60,414 nt of DNA from Saprospiraceae bacterium (GCA_030729925.1 JANQWK010000011.1:1-60414), one strand, 5' to 3'. Shown: positions 24,146 through 33,868, numbered from the stretch's first letter. A program made the numbers and translations. The notes: generated by a model not told the origin, from the sequence alone.

Positions 24146-24912
24146 TCGGAAGATAGTCCTTGCCAGTGGGAAGTCGCTATGGCAGCTTCCCGCTGATCGG
24201 AGCTTCGGATCAATCGGTGTTGGAAGGTGCCAGCTGCTGTTTGGGCAACCTCACAGCTCAGCACATCGCCCAGGGCAGCTTCTGCCTTGAAATGGATTTG
24301 GAAATCGAGCAGGGTATGGGTACGGTGGAAACCTTCCGGCATCCCTTCCAGCATCCAGCGGCTAAAAACCACATTGTTGAGGTGGCCGTTAAAGTCCAGG
24401 TCGTACCAGTGTACCTGAAAAAAAGTCTGGGTATTGGCTGTGCCAAAAACAGGCAGGCGGCTATCACAGCGATCGAGATGTGCCAAGGGCGAGCTTTGAC
24501 CCTTCAGTAACGCAAGGATCGGAGCAGGCATCCCTACCGCCTTTCGGGTTCGGATATCCATCATAAACCAGGTCGTAGAAGAAGTAGCCAAACAGGCACC
24601 GCTCTCGTCATAGAGATGGTAATCCCGGTAGGTAAACATGCGTTCATAGCCTGAAGGGTAAGTAAACACCCGCACCTGTTCCCCAAGGCCGGGAAGCCGG
24701 AGCACGCGCAGGTGCTGGCGCATCAGCACCCAAGCCAGCCCCAGCGGTTCCAGGTCAAATACAGAGATTTTCAGCTCCTGCACATGCTGCATAGCCGTTT
24801 CGTGCAATAACTGGAACAAAGCAGGCACGGCCAACTTTTTGTTTGGATCAATCTCACTGCTACGTATCCGAAACGTAGCCTGATGTTGAATCGCGATATC
24901 GGAATTTTGCAT
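24142..24912 (-). CDS. Acyl-ACP thioesterase family protein
   Basis: This 256-residue double-hotdog protein resembles bacterial and plant FatA/FatB-type acyl-ACP thioesterases. The N-terminal hotdog begins ATFRIRSSEIDPNKKLAVPALFQLLHETA. The second half carries DLDFNGHLNNVVFSRWML, the conserved D-x-N-x-H-x-N-N substrate and catalytic segment. The enzyme would release free fatty acids from acyl carrier protein in the cytosol and so influence chain length of lipid precursors. It is divergent from rpsL across ~170 bp, and its 3' end overlaps the neighbouring membrane-protein gene by 4 bp. Confidence 0.87.
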   Translation of the reverse strand: MQNSDIAIQHQATFRIRSSEIDPNKKLAVPALFQLLHETAMQHVQELKISVFDLEPLGLAWVLMRQHLRVLRLPGLGEQVRVFTYPSGYERMFTYRDYHLYDESGACLATSSTTWFMMDIRTRKAVGMPAPILALLKGQSSPLAHLDRCDSRLPVFGTANTQTFFQVHWYDLDFNGHLNNVVFSRWMLEGMPEGFHRTHTLLDFQIHFKAEAALGDVLSCEVAQTAAGTFQHRLIRSSDQREAAIATSHWQGLSSD

Positions 24913-24995
24913 GGATAATTGATAAATAGCCCTTTCTGTCCTATCGGAGGAAGAGCAAAAAATAATACCAATGATACAATAATTTAAAACAAGGA

Positions 24996-25048
24996 TTTGC
25001 TTTTAAAGATATTAATTGTACCTTTGCATTCGCTTTTTTTAAGGGTAA
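24996..25048 (+). promoter_or_regulatory. rpsL (str operon) promoter and T7-tract leader
   Basis: TTTG (24996-24999), exactly 19 bp, then TACCTTTG (25019-25026) is the Bacteroidota sigma-70-type promoter consensus. The leader start then reads GCTTTTTTTAAGGGTAA (25032-25048). The identical 17-mer follows TACCTTTG again in front of rplP. Transcription should begin close to the GC/T tract, so the mRNA would carry a pyrimidine run at or near its 5' end (inference). Confidence 0.8.
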
Positions 25049-25082
25049 TATTAGTTGAGACGATTAAAGAATTAGAAATTTT

Positions 25083-25457
25083 ATGCCAACAATCAACCAA
25101 TTAGTACGAAACGGCCGCAAGAAGATAGTGGTTGCGAGCAAGTCGAGGGCACTGGATGGCAATCCGCAGAGAAGGGGTGTTTGCACAAGGGTTTATACTA
25201 CGACTCCAAAGAAGCCTAACTCGGCTTTGAGAAAAGTAGCAAAAGTACGTCTGACCAATGGCATAGAGGTCATTGCATATATTCCGGGCGAGGGTCACAA
25301 CCTCCAGGAGCACTCTATTGTGCTGGTGAGAGGTGGAAGGGTAAAGGATCTACCGGGTGTTCGATATACGATTGTGAGGGGAGCCTTGGATACAGCGGGT
25401 GTAAACAACCGTTTGAAGAGTCGCTCTAAGTATGGAACCAAGCGTCCAAAGAAATAA
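25083..25457 (+). CDS. rpsL: 30S ribosomal protein S12
   Basis: This 124-residue S12 of the 30S decoding centre is complete and of usual length. It shows [17 protein letters not shown] and [18 protein letters not shown]. The lysines where streptomycin-resistance substitutions usually arise are both the sensitive-type residue. It is the first gene of the str operon, driven by the strong upstream promoter, with rpsG 49 bp downstream. Confidence 0.98.
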   Translation: MPTINQLVRNGRKKIVVASKSRALDGNPQRRGVCTRVYTTTPKKPNSALRKVAKVRLTNGIEVIAYIPGEGHNLQEHSIVLVRGGRVKDLPGVRYTIVRGALDTAGVNNRLKSRSKYGTKRPKK

Positions 25458-25506
25458 TATTAAGATAGGAATTAAGTTTCAATAACAGGAAACCGCTGAT
25501 CAAAGG

Positions 25507-25977
25507 ATGAGAAAAAGAAAACCAAAAATTAGAATTATTGCACCGGATCCCAGGTTTGGTGACCCGGTAGTAACTCAGTTTGTAAACAATTTGATGTACG
25601 AGGGCAAGAAGACGGTTGCGTTCAACTTGTTCTACGAAGCTATGGATATTGTCAAGGAGCGTGTAACCGACCTTGAGGAGCATGGCGTATGGAAAAAAGC
25701 ATTGGGTAATGTGATGCCTCAGGTAGAGGTGCGCAGTAGAAGAATTGGGGGAGCAACCTTCCAGATCCCTACTGAAATTCGTCCCAAGCGCAAGGTGTCT
25801 ATTGCGATGAAATGGTTGATCAAATTTGCCAGACAGCGAAGTGGAAAGGGTATGGCAGAGAAGCTTGCAGCTGAAATCATTGCAGCGAGCAAGGGCGAGG
25901 GTGCGGCTGTTAAGCGTAAAGAAGATACGCACAAAATGGCTGAATCTAACCGTGCATTTGCGCACTACCGCGTCTAA
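25507..25977 (+). CDS. rpsG: 30S ribosomal protein S7
   Basis: This is a 156-residue S7, the protein that nucleates assembly of the 30S head. It opens [21 protein letters not shown] and contains [19 protein letters not shown] and the [15 protein letters not shown] loop that contacts 16S rRNA and the E site. It is the second gene of the str operon, 54 bp upstream of fusA. Confidence 0.98.
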   Translation: MRKRKPKIRIIAPDPRFGDPVVTQFVNNLMYEGKKTVAFNLFYEAMDIVKERVTDLEEHGVWKKALGNVMPQVEVRSRRIGGATFQIPTEIRPKRKVSIAMKWLIKFARQRSGKGMAEKLAAEIIAASKGEGAAVKRKEDTHKMAESNRAFAHYRV

Positions 25978-26031
25978 TTTCGTCACCTGCAAACAATTAA
26001 TCAATAAATCAAAAATCCCTAGAGGAGAGTC

Positions 26032-28167
26032 ATGGCAAAAGATCTCAGTTTCACAAGAAACATTGGTATTGCAGCACACATTGATGCTGGTAAAACCACC
26101 ACCACAGAACGTATTCTTTATTACACGGGTATCAGCCACAAGATAGGTGAGGTTCATGATGGTGCAGCTACAATGGACTGGATGGAGCAAGAGCAGGAGA
26201 GAGGGATTACCATTACTTCGGCTGCTACCAAGACATCTTGGAAGTGGAAAGATCAGGAATACGCCATTAACATTATTGATACTCCGGGTCACGTTGACTT
26301 TACCGTTGAGGTAGAGCGTTCTTTGCGGGTACTGGACGGGGTTGTTGCCCTGTATTGTGCTGTATCTGGTGTTGAGCCACAGTCTGAAACGGTTTTCCGT
26401 CAGATGGATCGCTATAAAGTTCCCCGTTTGGGCTTTGTGAATAAAATGGACCGCTCTGGTGCGGACTTCTTTGTTGTTGTAAAGGACATCAAGGACAAGT
26501 TGGGTGCCAATGCTATTGCGATGCAGGTTCCAATTGGTGCTGAGGAGCGCTTCAAGGGCGTAGTGGATCTGATTACCAACCAAGCGATCATCTGGAAGGA
26601 TGAGGATATGGGGATGACTTATGACGTCATTGAAATTCCTGATGATTTGAAAGACATTGTGCTTGAAAAGCGCGAGGAGTTGTTGGAGGCAGTTGCAGAA
26701 TACGACGATACTTTGATGGAGAAATTCTTCGAAGATCCGAATTCAATTTCTCCGGATGAAATTCGCGTAGCTATTCGCAAGGCGGTTGTGGACATGAGCA
26801 TCATGCCTATTTTCTGCGGATCTTCTTTCAAGAACAAAGGGGTTCAGGCTGTATTGGATGCAGTGTGTGCATTCTTGCCTTCTCCGGTTGACATTGATGC
26901 TGTTTCAGGTGTTAACCCCGATACAGAGAAAGAGGAAGTGCGTAGGCCTAATGTAAATGATCCTTTTGCAGCATTAGCGTTCAAAATTGCTACGGATCCA
27001 TTTGTAGGTCGTTTGGCCTTCTTCCGTGTATATTCAGGTTATCTGGATGCGGGTTCTTATGTTTTGAACACCCGTTCGGGTAAAAAAGAGCGTATTTCGC
27101 GCTTGTTCCAGATGCACGCCAACAAGCAAAACCCAATTGATCGGGTGGAAGCAGGTGACATTGCAGCTGGTGTAGGTTTCAAGGATCTGAGAACTGGTGA
27201 TACGATTTGTGTGGAGGCTCATCCGATTGTATTGGAGAGTATGGCGTTCCCAGAGCCGGTTATCGGTATTGCAATCGAGCCTAAGTCTCAAAAGGATATG
27301 GACAGGTTGGGTATGTCTTTGGCCAAATTGGCGGAAGAGGATCCAACGTTCAAAGTGAAATACGACGAAGATACCAACCAAACGGTGATCAGCGGTATGG
27401 GTGAGCTTCACCTGGAGATTATCGTTGACCGTTTGAGAAGGGAGTTCAAAGTAGAGTGTAACCAGGGTCAACCCCAGGTGAACTATAAAGAAGCGCTTAC
27501 CAAGTCAATTGCCCACCGAGAGCGTTTGAAAAAGCAATCGGGTGGTTCTGGTTTGTTTGCCGATATGGAATTTGAATTGGGTCCTGCAGACCAAGAGTTC
27601 TTGGACAGCGAAGATTTCAAAAACGGCAAAAAGAAATTGCAGTTCGTATGGGACATTGTAGGTGGTTCTATTGATAAGAACTACATCAAGCCTATTACGG
27701 ATGGTTTCAACGCTATGATGGGTAACGGTGTGTTGGCTGGTTATAACATTGACAGCATGAAAGTGCGGGTGTATGATGGGTCTATGCACGCGGTTGACTC
27801 CAAGCCTATCGCTTTTGAATTGTGTGCAAAGGAAGGCTTCAGAGCGGCTGCAAGCAAAGCGAATCCGGTATTAATGGAGCCTATCATGAAATTGGAGGTA
27901 ATTACTCCGGATGAGTTTACAGGTTCTGTCATTGGTGACCTTAACAGAAGAAGAGGTTTACCAAAAGGACAGGAGCCACGTACAGGTGGTGTCATTGCGA
28001 TTCAGGCTGAAGTGCCCCTTTCTGAAATGTTTGGTTATGTAACCCAGTTGCGAACCATCACCTCAGGTCGGGCAAGTTCGACCATGGAGTTCTCTCACTA
28101 CGCTGAGGCTCCAACAAATATCGCGAAAGATATCATCGAAAAAGCAAAAGGTACAGTAAAAGTCTAA
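26032..28167 (+). CDS. fusA: Translation elongation factor G
   Basis: This 711-residue EF-G drives GTP-dependent translocation on the ribosome. GTPase motifs are present: [13 protein letters not shown] (P-loop), [17 protein letters not shown] (G3) and [10 protein letters not shown] (G4). Domains II-V follow, ending [36 protein letters not shown]-like Shine-Dalgarno stands 6-8 bases before the ATG, which is uncommon for this phylum. No tuf gene follows; a terminator separates fusA from the S10 operon. Confidence 0.98.
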   Translation: MAKDLSFTRNIGIAAHIDAGKTTTTERILYYTGISHKIGEVHDGAATMDWMEQEQERGITITSAATKTSWKWKDQEYAINIIDTPGHVDFTVEVERSLRVLDGVVALYCAVSGVEPQSETVFRQMDRYKVPRLGFVNKMDRSGADFFVVVKDIKDKLGANAIAMQVPIGAEERFKGVVDLITNQAIIWKDEDMGMTYDVIEIPDDLKDIVLEKREELLEAVAEYDDTLMEKFFEDPNSISPDEIRVAIRKAVVDMSIMPIFCGSSFKNKGVQAVLDAVCAFLPSPVDIDAVSGVNPDTEKEEVRRPNVNDPFAALAFKIATDPFVGRLAFFRVYSGYLDAGSYVLNTRSGKKERISRLFQMHANKQNPIDRVEAGDIAAGVGFKDLRTGDTICVEAHPIVLESMAFPEPVIGIAIEPKSQKDMDRLGMSLAKLAEEDPTFKVKYDEDTNQTVISGMGELHLEIIVDRLRREFKVECNQGQPQVNYKEALTKSIAHRERLKKQSGGSGLFADMEFELGPADQEFLDSEDFKNGKKKLQFVWDIVGGSIDKNYIKPITDGFNAMMGNGVLAGYNIDSMKVRVYDGSMHAVDSKPIAFELCAKEGFRAAASKANPVLMEPIMKLEVITPDEFTGSVIGDLNRRRGLPKGQEPRTGGVIAIQAEVPLSEMFGYVTQLRTITSGRASSTMEFSHYAEAPTNIAKDIIEKAKGTVKV

Positions 28168-28178
28168 AATTGGTGTAT

Positions 28179-28228
28179 ATTTGCTTGCTTTTTTAGCAAA
28201 GGCTCTAAAAGCAAGCAAATTTTTTTTT
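28179..28228 (+). terminator. Terminator between fusA and rpsJ
   Basis: A perfect 14-bp stem (ATTTGCTTGCTTTT at 28179-28192 with AAAAGCAAGCAAAT at 28207-28220), a 14-nt loop and nine T residues begin 11 bp after the fusA stop. A TATATTTG box (28176-28183) overlaps the left arm. It divides the str and S10 units, or acts as an attenuator. Confidence 0.9.
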
Positions 28229-28259
28229 AATTTTGTCCATTCTTTAAGAAGAAACAGGC

Positions 28260-28568
28260 ATGAATCAGAAAATCAGGATCAAACTCCGTTCTTACGACCA
28301 TAATTTGGTTGACAAATCAACGGAGAAAATTGTAAAAACAGTACGCAACAGCGGTGCTGTCGTAACCGGTCCGATTCCGCTGCCCACTGAGAAAAAAGTG
28401 TTTACAGTGCTCCGTTCCCCGCACGTCAACAAAAAATCCCGTGAGCAGTTCCAGTTACGTACCCACCGAAGGTTGATTGAAATTTACACCCCTACTCAAA
28501 AGACAGTAGATGCACTGTCCAAGCTGGAATTGCCGAGTGGTGTAGATATTCAGGTAAAGTTGACTTAA
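28260..28568 (+). CDS. rpsJ: 30S ribosomal protein S10
   Basis: This is a 102-residue S10 of usual length ([48 protein letters not shown] split at its hairpin loop). It is part of the 30S head, and in many bacteria it is also the NusE partner in antitermination. It is the first gene of the S10 operon. A 148-nt non-coding stretch separates it from rplC, far longer than other gaps in this operon. Confidence 0.98.
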   Translation: MNQKIRIKLRSYDHNLVDKSTEKIVKTVRNSGAVVTGPIPLPTEKKVFTVLRSPHVNKKSREQFQLRTHRRLIEIYTPTQKTVDALSKLELPSGVDIQVKLT

Positions 28569-28716
28569 TTTTTTTTGTTACAGTTTGCATTTAAGTTAGA
28601 ATAGTTACAAGGCTGGTTTTTGTGTGCAGGCGTTCAACTTTCAGGGTTGACCCTGTTGGCATAAATTTTTGCTGGCTATACCTACTTAAGCATCGGTTAA
28701 TTAAAAATCCAAACTG
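28569..28716 (+). promoter_or_regulatory. Structured rpsJ-rplC intercistronic region
   Basis: No ORF is visible here. The palindrome CAGGGTTGACCCTG (28642-28655) can form a hairpin. An alternative CAAC/GTTG pairing (28635-28638 with 28646-28649) would exclude it. This could be a leader or an autoregulatory site; no T-run follows, so a plain terminator is unlikely. Confidence 0.4.
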
Positions 28717-29340
28717 ATGAACGGATTAATTGGTAAAAAAATTGGCATGACCAATATTTTCGACCAGAACGGGCGCAACATCGCATGCACGATTGTCGAA
28801 GTGGGTCCCTGTGTCGTTACACAGGTTAAAACAAGGGAAGAGGATGGTTATTCTGCCCTACAGTTAGGTTTTGGAGAAGCAAAACTCAAGAATACAAGCA
28901 AGGCGCAGCAAGGTCACTTTGAGAAGGCTGGAACAGGGCCAAAGCAGAAGCTGGTTGAGTTTCGGGACTTCAACATCGTGGAAAAGAGCATTGGAGAGGT
29001 TATCAAGGTTGAGGAGGTGTTTGCTGTGGGTGACATGGTAGATGCTATCGGAACGACCAAGGGTAAGGGTTTCCAAGGTGTTGTAAAGCGACACGGCTTC
29101 AGTGGTGTTAATGATGCCACGCACGGTCAGCACAACAGGCAGCGTGCCCCGGGTTCTATCGGAGCTTCTTCGTTCCCATCGCGCGTTTTCAAGGGAATGC
29201 GCATGGCGGGTCGCACAGGTGGAGATCGGGTTAAGGTTCGCAAACTGCGTGTCTTGAATATTTTCCCTGAGCGGAACTTGATTCTGATAAAGGGAGCTAT
29301 TCCTGGCCACAAGGGCGGCCTGGTGATCATCCAGAAATAA
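28717..29340 (+). CDS. rplC: 50S ribosomal protein L3
   Basis: This 207-residue L3 is one of the early 50S assembly proteins near the peptidyl-transferase centre. It opens [20 protein letters not shown]. The conserved loop around [20 protein letters not shown] contains the Gln that is methylated in E. coli. It ends [19 protein letters not shown]. It stands second in the S10 operon, 46 bp before rplD. Confidence 0.98.
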   Translation: MNGLIGKKIGMTNIFDQNGRNIACTIVEVGPCVVTQVKTREEDGYSALQLGFGEAKLKNTSKAQQGHFEKAGTGPKQKLVEFRDFNIVEKSIGEVIKVEEVFAVGDMVDAIGTTKGKGFQGVVKRHGFSGVNDATHGQHNRQRAPGSIGASSFPSRVFKGMRMAGRTGGDRVKVRKLRVLNIFPERNLILIKGAIPGHKGGLVIIQK

Positions 29341-29386
29341 AAGCCAGTGATTGGTGATTTTGCAAGCGGGTTAAATTAATTATTGT

Positions 29387-30013
29387 ATGAAACTTGATGT
29401 GCTAAATATTCAAGGGGAGAAAACAGGCAGGACGGTGGAGTTACCAGAGGGTGTCTTTGGGATCGCGCCGAACGAGCACGCTGTTTACCTTGCTGTAAAG
29501 CAGTACCTGGCTAATCAGCGTCAGGGAACACATAAATCAAAGGGCAGATCCGAAATTAAGGGTTCTACCCGAAAGTTGAAGCGTCAAAAGGGTACAGGTA
29601 CGGCGCGAGCTGGTGATATCAAAAACCCATTGTTCAGAGGGGGAGGTCGTATGTTTGGACCTACGCCGCGCGACTATTCTTTCAAGCTAAACAAGAAAGT
29701 AAAGCGCCTTGCGAGGTTGTCTGCACTTTCTTCAAAGGCTACCAAGGGAGAGATTGTTGTTTTGGAGGATTTCTCGTTTGAGGCACCCAAGACGCGTGCT
29801 TTCTATGATATTCTCAAGAAGTTGAACGTTCAGGACAACAAATCTGTACTGGTAACAGCGGATTATGAGAAGGAGGTATTTTTGTCCAGCCGCAACATCC
29901 CCTGTACGCAGGTGGTACGTGCAACGGATCTGAATACGTATATGATTTTGAATGCAAATACACTAATCCTTTCGGAGGGTTCAGTGGGGAAAATCAGTGA
30001 AACGATAGGATAA
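29387..30013 (+). CDS. rplD: 50S ribosomal protein L4
   Basis: This is a 208-residue L4 whose long loop (QRQGTHKSKGRSEIKGSTRK...GTGTARAGDIKNPLFRGGG in parts) lines the nascent peptide exit tunnel. In E. coli L4 represses its own S10 operon. Here no E. coli-like leader lies before rpsJ, so that control cannot be assumed. The usual length and operon position support the call. Confidence 0.98.
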   Translation: MKLDVLNIQGEKTGRTVELPEGVFGIAPNEHAVYLAVKQYLANQRQGTHKSKGRSEIKGSTRKLKRQKGTGTARAGDIKNPLFRGGGRMFGPTPRDYSFKLNKKVKRLARLSALSSKATKGEIVVLEDFSFEAPKTRAFYDILKKLNVQDNKSVLVTADYEKEVFLSSRNIPCTQVVRATDLNTYMILNANTLILSEGSVGKISETIG

Positions 30014-30048
30014 CCGCTTTTGCCTTGGCAAAAGAGAATAGTAATATC

Positions 30049-30345
30049 ATGGGAAAAACAGTTTTATTAAAGCCAATCATTACGGAAAAGTCCGAGTCAC
30101 TTTCTGGGAAGTTGAATCAATATTGCTTCAAGGTTGATAAGCGATCCAATAAGGTTGAGATCAAGAAAGCAGTTGAGGAGATGTACAAAGTGTCTGTTGA
30201 ATCGGTCAACACCATTGTTGTTCCAGCAAAAGAGAAGTCACGCTCAACTCGATCTGGTATTCTCAAAGGAAGAAAGCCTTCGTACAAGAAGGCAATTGTC
30301 CGACTGGCGCATGGGGAGGAAATTGATTTCTTCGGCGAATTGTAA
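30049..30345 (+). CDS. rplW: 50S ribosomal protein L23
   Basis: This is L23 of 98 residues from ATG 30049 (MGKTVLLKPIITEKSESLS). An upstream in-frame TTG at 30025 would add eight residues not seen in the family. L23 sits at the tunnel exit and docks trigger factor and SRP. The gene lies 35 bp after rplD and 56 bp before rplB. Confidence 0.95.
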   Translation: MGKTVLLKPIITEKSESLSGKLNQYCFKVDKRSNKVEIKKAVEEMYKVSVESVNTIVVPAKEKSRSTRSGILKGRKPSYKKAIVRLAHGEEIDFFGEL

Positions 30346-30401
30346 TGTACGTAGTCCTCAGGGAGGAATTTGGTTCGGAAAATAGAAAAATTTAAATCAG
30401 G

Positions 30402-31232
30402 ATGGCAGTCAAGAAGTTCAATCCAATTACGCCAGGCTTGCGTACCAAGATCGGAAATGCTTTTTCAGAGTTAACGACTGATAAGCCGGAAAAGAGCCTG
30501 TTGTCACCACTGAAAAAAACAGGTGGTCGAAATAGTGTAGGGCGCATGACGATGCGTCAGAAAGGAGGGGGTCATAAGCGAAGATATCGAATTATTGATT
30601 TCAGACGCGATAAGGATGGGATCCCAGCAGTGGTTAAGACTATTGAATACGATCCCAACAGATCGGCTTTCATTTGTTTGCTTGAGTACGCTGATGGCGA
30701 AAAGAGGTATATCATTGCTCCTGATAAGATCCAGGTGGGTGCTACGGTGCTTTCAGGAAAAGATGCGACACCCAATATCGGGCACGCTATGTTTTTGAAG
30801 GATGTTCCCCTGGGTTCAAGCATTCATGCTATTGAAATGCAACCAGGCCGAGGAGCTTCGCTGGCTAGAAGTGCTGGTACTTATGCTACCCTGATGGGAC
30901 GAGAGGATCGTTATGCTGTGATCAAGTTGCCTTCAGGGGAGGTTAGAAGGGTATTGCTTACTTGTAAAGCTACAATCGGTACGACTTCCAATCCTGACCA
31001 CGGTTTGCAAGTGTCAGGTAAGGCTGGTCGCTCGAGATGGCTAGGTCGTCGTCCAAGGGTAAGAGGGGTTGCGATGAACCCGGTAGATCACCCTATGGGT
31101 GGTGGTGAGGGTAGAGCATCAGGTGGTCACCCACGCTCACGTACCGGTATTATGGCAAAAGGACAGAAGACGCGCAATAACAAGAAGCAGTCCTCGAAAC
31201 TTATTATTTCCAAAAGGAAGTCATCTAAATAA
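30402..31232 (+). CDS. rplB: 50S ribosomal protein L2
   Basis: This 276-residue L2, a primary 23S rRNA-binding protein, is required for subunit joining and peptidyl transfer. Typical segments are [20 protein letters not shown] and [19 protein letters not shown]; the latter carries the conserved His near the active centre. It ends in a basic tail. Its length is normal, and it is 7 bp upstream of rpsS. Confidence 0.98.
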   Translation: MAVKKFNPITPGLRTKIGNAFSELTTDKPEKSLLSPLKKTGGRNSVGRMTMRQKGGGHKRRYRIIDFRRDKDGIPAVVKTIEYDPNRSAFICLLEYADGEKRYIIAPDKIQVGATVLSGKDATPNIGHAMFLKDVPLGSSIHAIEMQPGRGASLARSAGTYATLMGREDRYAVIKLPSGEVRRVLLTCKATIGTTSNPDHGLQVSGKAGRSRWLGRRPRVRGVAMNPVDHPMGGGEGRASGGHPRSRTGIMAKGQKTRNNKKQSSKLIISKRKSSK

Positions 31233-31239
31233 TAGTTAA

Positions 31240-31506
31240 ATGGCTAGGTCAATCAAGAAAGGTCCGTACGTATTCCATAAGTTGTTGGATAAAGTAGAGA
31301 AGGTGCAGGCATCTGCAAAAAAGTCAGTTATCAAAACCTGGTCACGGTCGTCAATGATCATCCCGGGTATGGTTGGGCTTACTATTGCTGTGCATAACGG
31401 AAAAACATTCATTCCTGTTTATGTTACCGAAAACATGGTAGGTCATAAACTGGGTGAGTTTGCTCCGACCCGTTCCTTCAAAGGACACTCAGGAAATAGA
31501 AAGTAG
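31240..31506 (+). CDS. rpsS: 30S ribosomal protein S19
   Basis: This is an 88-residue S19 ([40 protein letters not shown] split at the glycine, [18 protein letters not shown]). It lies in the 30S head and contacts S13. Only 7 bp separate it from rplB, so it is probably coupled. Confidence 0.97.
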   Translation: MARSIKKGPYVFHKLLDKVEKVQASAKKSVIKTWSRSSMIIPGMVGLTIAVHNGKTFIPVYVTENMVGHKLGEFAPTRSFKGHSGNRK

Positions 31507-31569
31507 TTCAGATTATATTAATCGGGAGGAACTAATCGTCTCCTTCCTTCATTAATCATATTAGTAGTA

Positions 31570-31959
31570 ATGGAAGCTGTAGCGAAATTAAAAAACTGCC
31601 CCATGTCCGCAAGAAAAATGCGGATGGTGGTAGATAACATCCGTGGAAAGCAAGTTGACGATGCCCTGAATATTCTTCGTTTTACCAAACGCGAAGCGTC
31701 CGATTGGCTGGAAAAATTGTTGCTGTCTGCTGTGGCTAACTGGGAACAGAAGTTCGAAGGAGCCGAGAATGCAGATGATTATGATTTGTTTGTCAAAACT
31801 GCTCTCGTGGACGAAGGTACCATGTTGAAACGTTTCCGCCCCGCACCCCACGGTCGGGCACACCGGATCCGCAAACGTACCAACCACGTTACACTGGTTG
31901 TTGAAAACAGGATACCTCTATCGTCTGAGATGTCAGGTGCAGCAGAGGAGGAGGAGTAA
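31570..31959 (+). CDS. rplV: 50S ribosomal protein L22
   Basis: This is a 129-residue L22. The opening AKLKNCPMSARKMRMVVDNI and the loop FRPAPHGRAHRIRKRTNHVT, which forms part of the exit tunnel constriction, are family hallmarks. A short acidic tail (SGAAEEEE) extends past the usual end. It lies 42 bp before rpsC. Confidence 0.97.
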   Translation: MEAVAKLKNCPMSARKMRMVVDNIRGKQVDDALNILRFTKREASDWLEKLLLSAVANWEQKFEGAENADDYDLFVKTALVDEGTMLKRFRPAPHGRAHRIRKRTNHVTLVVENRIPLSSEMSGAAEEEE

Positions 31960-32001
31960 TTTATCGGTAAAATCAATCTAGCAATAGTATAATCTACAAT
32001 T

Positions 32002-32745
32002 ATGGGTCAAAAGACAAATCCAATAGGCAATCGCCTGGGAATCATCAGAGGCTGGGATTCTAATTGGTTCGGTGGAAAGGATTATGCGGATAAGGTGGTC
32101 GAAGATGATAAAATCAGAAATTACCTGGATGCCCGTATCCATAAAGGAGGTATCGCACGCGTAATTATCGAGCGTACCCTGAAGCGTGTGACAGTGACTA
32201 TTCATACTTCTCGCCCAGGTATTATCATCGGTAAGGGAGGACAAGAGGTGGATCGCGTTCGCGAAGAACTAAAAAAATTGACGAACAAGGATGTTCAGAT
32301 CAATATCGTCGAAATCAGAAAGCCAGAACTCGATGCCAGTATTGTAGCTGAATCTATTGCCAAACAACTTGAGGCTCGTATCAATTACAGAAGGGCTATC
32401 AAAATGGCAATCCAGTCAACCATCAGAACCGGTGCAGAAGGGATCAAAGTGCGTATCTCAGGCCGCTTGAACGGTGCTGATATGGCAAGATCCGAAGAGT
32501 ACAAAGAGGGACGTACGCCCCTGCATACTTTCCGCGCAGATATTGATTATTCGCTGAAAGAAGCACAGACCGTTTATGGAAAAATCGGTATCAAAGTGTG
32601 GATCTGTAGAGGTGAAGTGCTAGGCAAACGCGATCTTTCTCCACACATCGGAGTGGTGAAAAAAGAGAAGGAGCAACAACCCCGCCAAGGGTCCGGCGCA
32701 CGCCGAGGAGGTAATGCAGGTGGAAGAAATCAGAAAAGAAGGTAA
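32002..32745 (+). CDS. rpsC: 30S ribosomal protein S3
   Basis: This is a 247-residue S3 with [20 protein letters not shown], a KH domain ([21 protein letters not shown], given here in two halves around GKGG) and [17 protein letters not shown]. It lines the mRNA entry channel. The basic Gly/Arg-rich C-terminal tail (~215-247) is longer than in E. coli S3. An internal promoter-like element follows before rplP. Confidence 0.97.
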   Translation: MGQKTNPIGNRLGIIRGWDSNWFGGKDYADKVVEDDKIRNYLDARIHKGGIARVIIERTLKRVTVTIHTSRPGIIIGKGGQEVDRVREELKKLTNKDVQINIVEIRKPELDASIVAESIAKQLEARINYRRAIKMAIQSTIRTGAEGIKVRISGRLNGADMARSEEYKEGRTPLHTFRADIDYSLKEAQTVYGKIGIKVWICRGEVLGKRDLSPHIGVVKKEKEQQPRQGSGARRGGNAGGRNQKRR

Positions 32746-32764
32746 AATAACAAAAAATTTATAT

Positions 32765-32793
32765 TACCTTTGCCAAGCTTTTTTTAAGGGTAA
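32765..32793 (+). promoter_or_regulatory. Promoter-like TACCTTTG and T7-tract leader before rplP
   Basis: TACCTTTG (32765-32772) matches the -7 consensus. GCTTTTTTTAAGGGTAA (32777-32793) is identical to the block in the rpsL leader. No TTG/TTTG is correctly spaced upstream, so the promoter may be weak or activator-dependent. It falls in the 88-bp rpsC-rplP gap and would let rplP onward be transcribed separately. Confidence 0.55.
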
Positions 32794-32833
32794 AGCTATG
32801 CCTTTAATCGGGCAGCTATATAAAATTTGAATC

Positions 32834-33253
32834 ATGTTACAACCGAAGCGTACCAAGTACAGAAAGCAGATGAAGGGCACCTATCCCGGGCTTGCCTATA
32901 AAGGGAGTAAGGTGTCGTTTGGATCATTTGGTTTGAAGGCACTGGATGGAGGTCGAATCACCAACCGACAGATTGAATCTGCCCGTATCGCCATGACCCG
33001 CTATATGAAGAGGGAGGGTAAAGTGTGGATTTTGATTTTCCCGGATAAGCCAATTACCAAGAAGCCTCAGGAAGTGCGGATGGGTAAGGGTAAGGGTGCT
33101 CTGGATCACTATGTAGCTGTTATCAAGCCTGGTCGCATTATGTTCGAATTGGACGGCGTTCCAATGGATATTGCGAAAGAGGCTTTGCGATTGGCTGCTC
33201 AGAAATTGCCCGTACAGACAAAGATCGTTACGCGCACCGATTACGAGGGCTAA
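32834..33253 (+). CDS. rplP: 50S ribosomal protein L16
   Basis: This is a 139-residue L16 ([36 protein letters not shown] split at the Ala, [20 protein letters not shown]). It sits near the A site and is needed for 50S activity. It may be driven by its own promoter-like element 41-69 bp upstream as well as by operon read-through. Confidence 0.98.
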   Translation: MLQPKRTKYRKQMKGTYPGLAYKGSKVSFGSFGLKALDGGRITNRQIESARIAMTRYMKREGKVWILIFPDKPITKKPQEVRMGKGKGALDHYVAVIKPGRIMFELDGVPMDIAKEALRLAAQKLPVQTKIVTRTDYEG

Positions 33254-33289
33254 TCTTTTATATTATTAAATTTTGTAATACATAGCGAT

Positions 33290-33562
33290 ATGGCTACTAA
33301 GAAACATATTGAATTACAAGAGTATTCTGCGGAAGAGCTGGCAGGTGAGTTGTCAGAGACCGAGAATCAGTATCAAAAGCTTCGCTTTGACCATGCGATT
33401 CGTGGTATGGATAATCCGTTGGTACTTCGTGAGGTTCGTCGCGATATTGCACGGATCAAAATGGAGATTCGTCGGCGTGAGTTGGCGGAGATGACGACGG
33501 AGCAGCTTGCTTTGCGCAGTAAAATTCGCCGCAGACGAAGTGTTGCGCGAAAATCTAAATAA
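33290..33562 (+). CDS. rpmC: 50S ribosomal protein L29 with C-terminal extension
   Basis: This is an L29 of 90 residues. The core helical hairpin is recognisable (LSETENQYQKLRFDHAIRGM, NPLVLREVRRDIARIKM). The usual length is ~63-70; the last ~25 residues (TTEQLALRSKIRRRRSVARK) are an added basic tail. It lies at the tunnel exit near L23. The gene lies 21 bp before the rpsQ start. Confidence 0.94.
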   Translation: MATKKHIELQEYSAEELAGELSETENQYQKLRFDHAIRGMDNPLVLREVRRDIARIKMEIRRRELAEMTTEQLALRSKIRRRRSVARKSK

Positions 33563-33583
33563 CGCTAGTTTCTATCTTTGAAC

Positions 33584-33868
33584 ATGGATATCATGGAAGG
33601 CAATACAACAACAACAACATCAACATCAAGAAAGGTCAGGATCGGTGTAGTGGCCAGCAATAAGATGGACAAGACAATTTCGGTTCTGGTGGAGCGAAAG
33701 CTTATGCACCCGATCTACGGCAAGTTCGTGAAGAAGTCGAAGAAATTTTTTGCACACGACGAGAACAACGACTGCAACATTGGCGATTTGGTGAAGATTG
33801 AGGAATCTCGTCCTTTGAGTAAGCTAAAGCGCTGGCGTTTGGTAGAGATTCTGGAAAGGGCGAAGTAA
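33584..33868 (+). CDS. rpsQ: 30S ribosomal protein S17
   Basis: This is S17 of ~94 residues from ATG 33584; ATG 33593 is also possible, and an upstream TTG at 33578 is less likely. The OB-fold core reads [34 protein letters not shown] and [19 protein letters not shown]. The first ~16 residues form a Thr/Ser-rich extension (runs of ACA codons), longer than the usual N terminus. Confidence 0.95.
   Translation: MDIMEGNTTTTTSTSRKVRIGVVASNKMDKTISVLVERKLMHPIYGKFVKKSKKFFAHDENNDCNIGDLVKIEESRPLSKLKRWRLVEILERAK

Noticed and set aside
25426-26583. Long minus-strand open frame antisense to rpsG and fusA
   Set aside because: It lies wholly opposite two highly conserved genes in the same region, its translation looks like the codon-bias shadow of those genes, and no domain is recognisable.
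28168-28259. A tuf gene expected after fusA
   Set aside because: The interval is only 92 bp and holds a terminator; tuf must be elsewhere in the genome.
32765-32793. T7 tract before rplP as a terminator for rpsC
   Set aside because: No GC-rich stem precedes the T-run, and the same block follows a consensus promoter before rpsL, so a promoter/leader role is more likely.
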